In this document: positions 14,188 through 14,702 of the stretch, piece by piece | Position numbering within the stretch: the first letter of the stretch is position 1 | How the letters are laid out: every line of letters begins with the position of its first letter | Assembly: GCA_964402955.1 (NCBI GenBank) | Contig: CAYOEZ010000118.1 | Span: 1 to 14,702, forward strand | Reading direction: 5' to 3' | From: CAYOEZ01 sp964402955 | Lineage (GTDB): Bacteria; Chloroflexota; DTOL01; DAOUCN01 | DNA: 14,702 nt | Made by a program: the position numbers and the translations under genes | Notes under the pieces: generated by a model | What the model was told of the DNA's origin: nothing | Database searches by the model: none | The model's input: the letters and a program-made list of their open reading frames with translations, nothing else

Positions 14188-14274
14188 CCCCAGATCGTGG
14201 TCATCACGAGCCTCTTTCAAGAAGCCCTGGGCTAGCGTCAGCCGGTAGCGAACGTCATCCGGGGTGGTGTCCAT
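14188..14274 (-). pseudogene. HEPN-domain gene, N-terminal fragment
   Basis: The first 29 codons of a HEPN protein (MDTTPDDVRYRLTLAQGF and so on to DDHDLG), starting directly after the MNT stop codon (TAGATG, no gap), which is the usual arrangement of an MNT-HEPN pair. The frame then runs on for 63 codons of unrelated sequence to a stop at 13996. The expected continuation (RSYVDNSQLATENA) is found at 11931 and downstream on the same strand. Confidence 0.75.
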
Positions 14275-14702
14275 CTAGGCGCTCCACTCCAGTCGCCAGG
14301 GTTGAGCGGGCGCTTTCTTCCAGCGCCATACGTCGCCGTCAGGTGTGCGCTCGCGGTACAGCCCCTTGCGACGGATGATGCGTTTGAGAAGGGCAAGACG
14401 TTGCGTCACGTAGAGGTCGGGATCATACAGGATTCGTCCATCCAACGCAATATCCAGGTAGAGGGATGGCAGACTTGTCTCAAACTCTGCTGCCGATCTG
14501 CTGATCAGCGACACTTCTCCGCGACACGCAGGCGGCAGCAGACGCTTGAGGTAAAGGTGACGCTCAAAGATTCTCTCCGGCAGCCCCTCGGCAATAACTA
14601 ACATATCCCAATCGCTGTCGTCGTGAGCGTCGCCCCGTGCGCGCGACCCGAAGAGCACCACAGCCACCAGGCGTTCGCCCAGCGCCGCCCGCAGTGCATT
14701 TA
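14275..14702 (-). CDS. MNT-type nucleotidyltransferase, start outside window
   Basis: 141 codons are visible; the frame is open to the window edge, so the true start lies beyond it, though probably not far. The minimal nucleotidyltransferase signature LFGSRARG--HDDSDWD is at visible residues 16-32, with the two metal-binding aspartates in DSDWD. The remainder (EVSLISRSAAEFETSLPSLYLDIALDGRILYD, then a basic helix and a WRWKKAP...W tail) is typical of this family. In MNT-HEPN pairs the MNT protein is the antitoxin and modifies the HEPN ribonuclease, as shown for MntA/HepT. Here its HEPN partner is broken, so the MNT protein may be without its target. A second valine/GTG start within the frame (14667) would cut into the core and is unlikely. 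Confidence 0.88.
   Translation of the reverse strand, partial: NALRAALGERLVAVVLFGSRARGDAHDDSDWDMLVIAEGLPERIFERHLYLKRLLPPACRGEVSLISRSAAEFETSLPSLYLDIALDGRILYDPDLYVTQRLALLKRIIRRKGLYRERTPDGDVWRWKKAPAQPWRLEWSA

Noticed and set aside
1..14702. CRISPR arrays, tRNA or rRNA genes
   Set aside because: No regularly spaced repeats, cloverleaf patterns or rRNA-like stretches were seen on either strand by eye.

Overview
The window reads as bacterial chromosomal DNA of moderately high GC, dense with genes. The gene set (ADP-forming acyl-CoA synthetase as one fused chain, LiaF-like membrane protein, VTT protein, MNT/HEPN and PIN-type toxin-antitoxin remnants, CHAT protease next to a TIR-like protein) is what I would expect of Chloroflexota or a similar environmental lineage. 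That is an inference from gene content; no rRNA or other taxonomic marker is present.

Layout. (1) 33-4912, all minus strand: a VTT-domain membrane protein, a P2A calcium-type P-type ATPase, a two-CBS-domain protein and a sodium/calcium exchanger whose second half is missing. This is an ion-homeostasis block. (2) 5091-7872: an OmpR-family response regulator and its membrane histidine kinase (minus strand, overlapping by 4 bases, closed by a clear intrinsic terminator). A small membrane protein gene lies on each side of the pair: a 70-residue two-helix protein and an unlisted 29-residue single-helix peptide. Both small genes carry the same upstream module: a 21-base operator with an 11-base-spaced CTTTAGG direct repeat (20/21 identical), then TTGAAG, then TATACT, at identical spacing. 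One operator copy also covers the -35 position of the regulator's own promoter. This looks like a self-contained regulon of the two-component system. (3) 7873-8438: mostly non-coding, with a 46-codon signal-peptide reading frame and a good promoter. (4) 8439-11202, plus strand: a LiaF-like protein and a fused ADP-forming acyl-CoA synthetase. (5) 11199-11569: a near-consensus promoter, an antitoxin-like gene, and the first few codons of its lost toxin gene, ended by a strong hairpin terminator.

(6) 11599-14702, minus strand: an MNT nucleotidyltransferase gene (running off the window) followed directly by a HEPN gene that has been cut in two. Its N-terminal 29 codons are at 14274-14188 and its C-terminal 111 codons at 11934-11599. 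Joined, they restore a continuous HEPN frame. The roughly 2.25 kb between them is a two-gene cassette: a stand-alone CHAT caspase-like protease and a TIR/nucleoside-deoxyribosyltransferase-like protein with C-terminal TPR repeats. It is visibly less GC-rich than its surroundings, and a perfect 15-base palindrome abuts one junction. This is the best candidate for an undescribed system: a compact protease plus predicted nucleotide- or NAD-consuming effector, moved as a unit into a toxin-antitoxin locus.

The two most valuable observations are therefore the CHAT/TIR-like cassette splitting the HEPN gene, and the duplicated operator-promoter module that ties two small membrane proteins to the two-component system.
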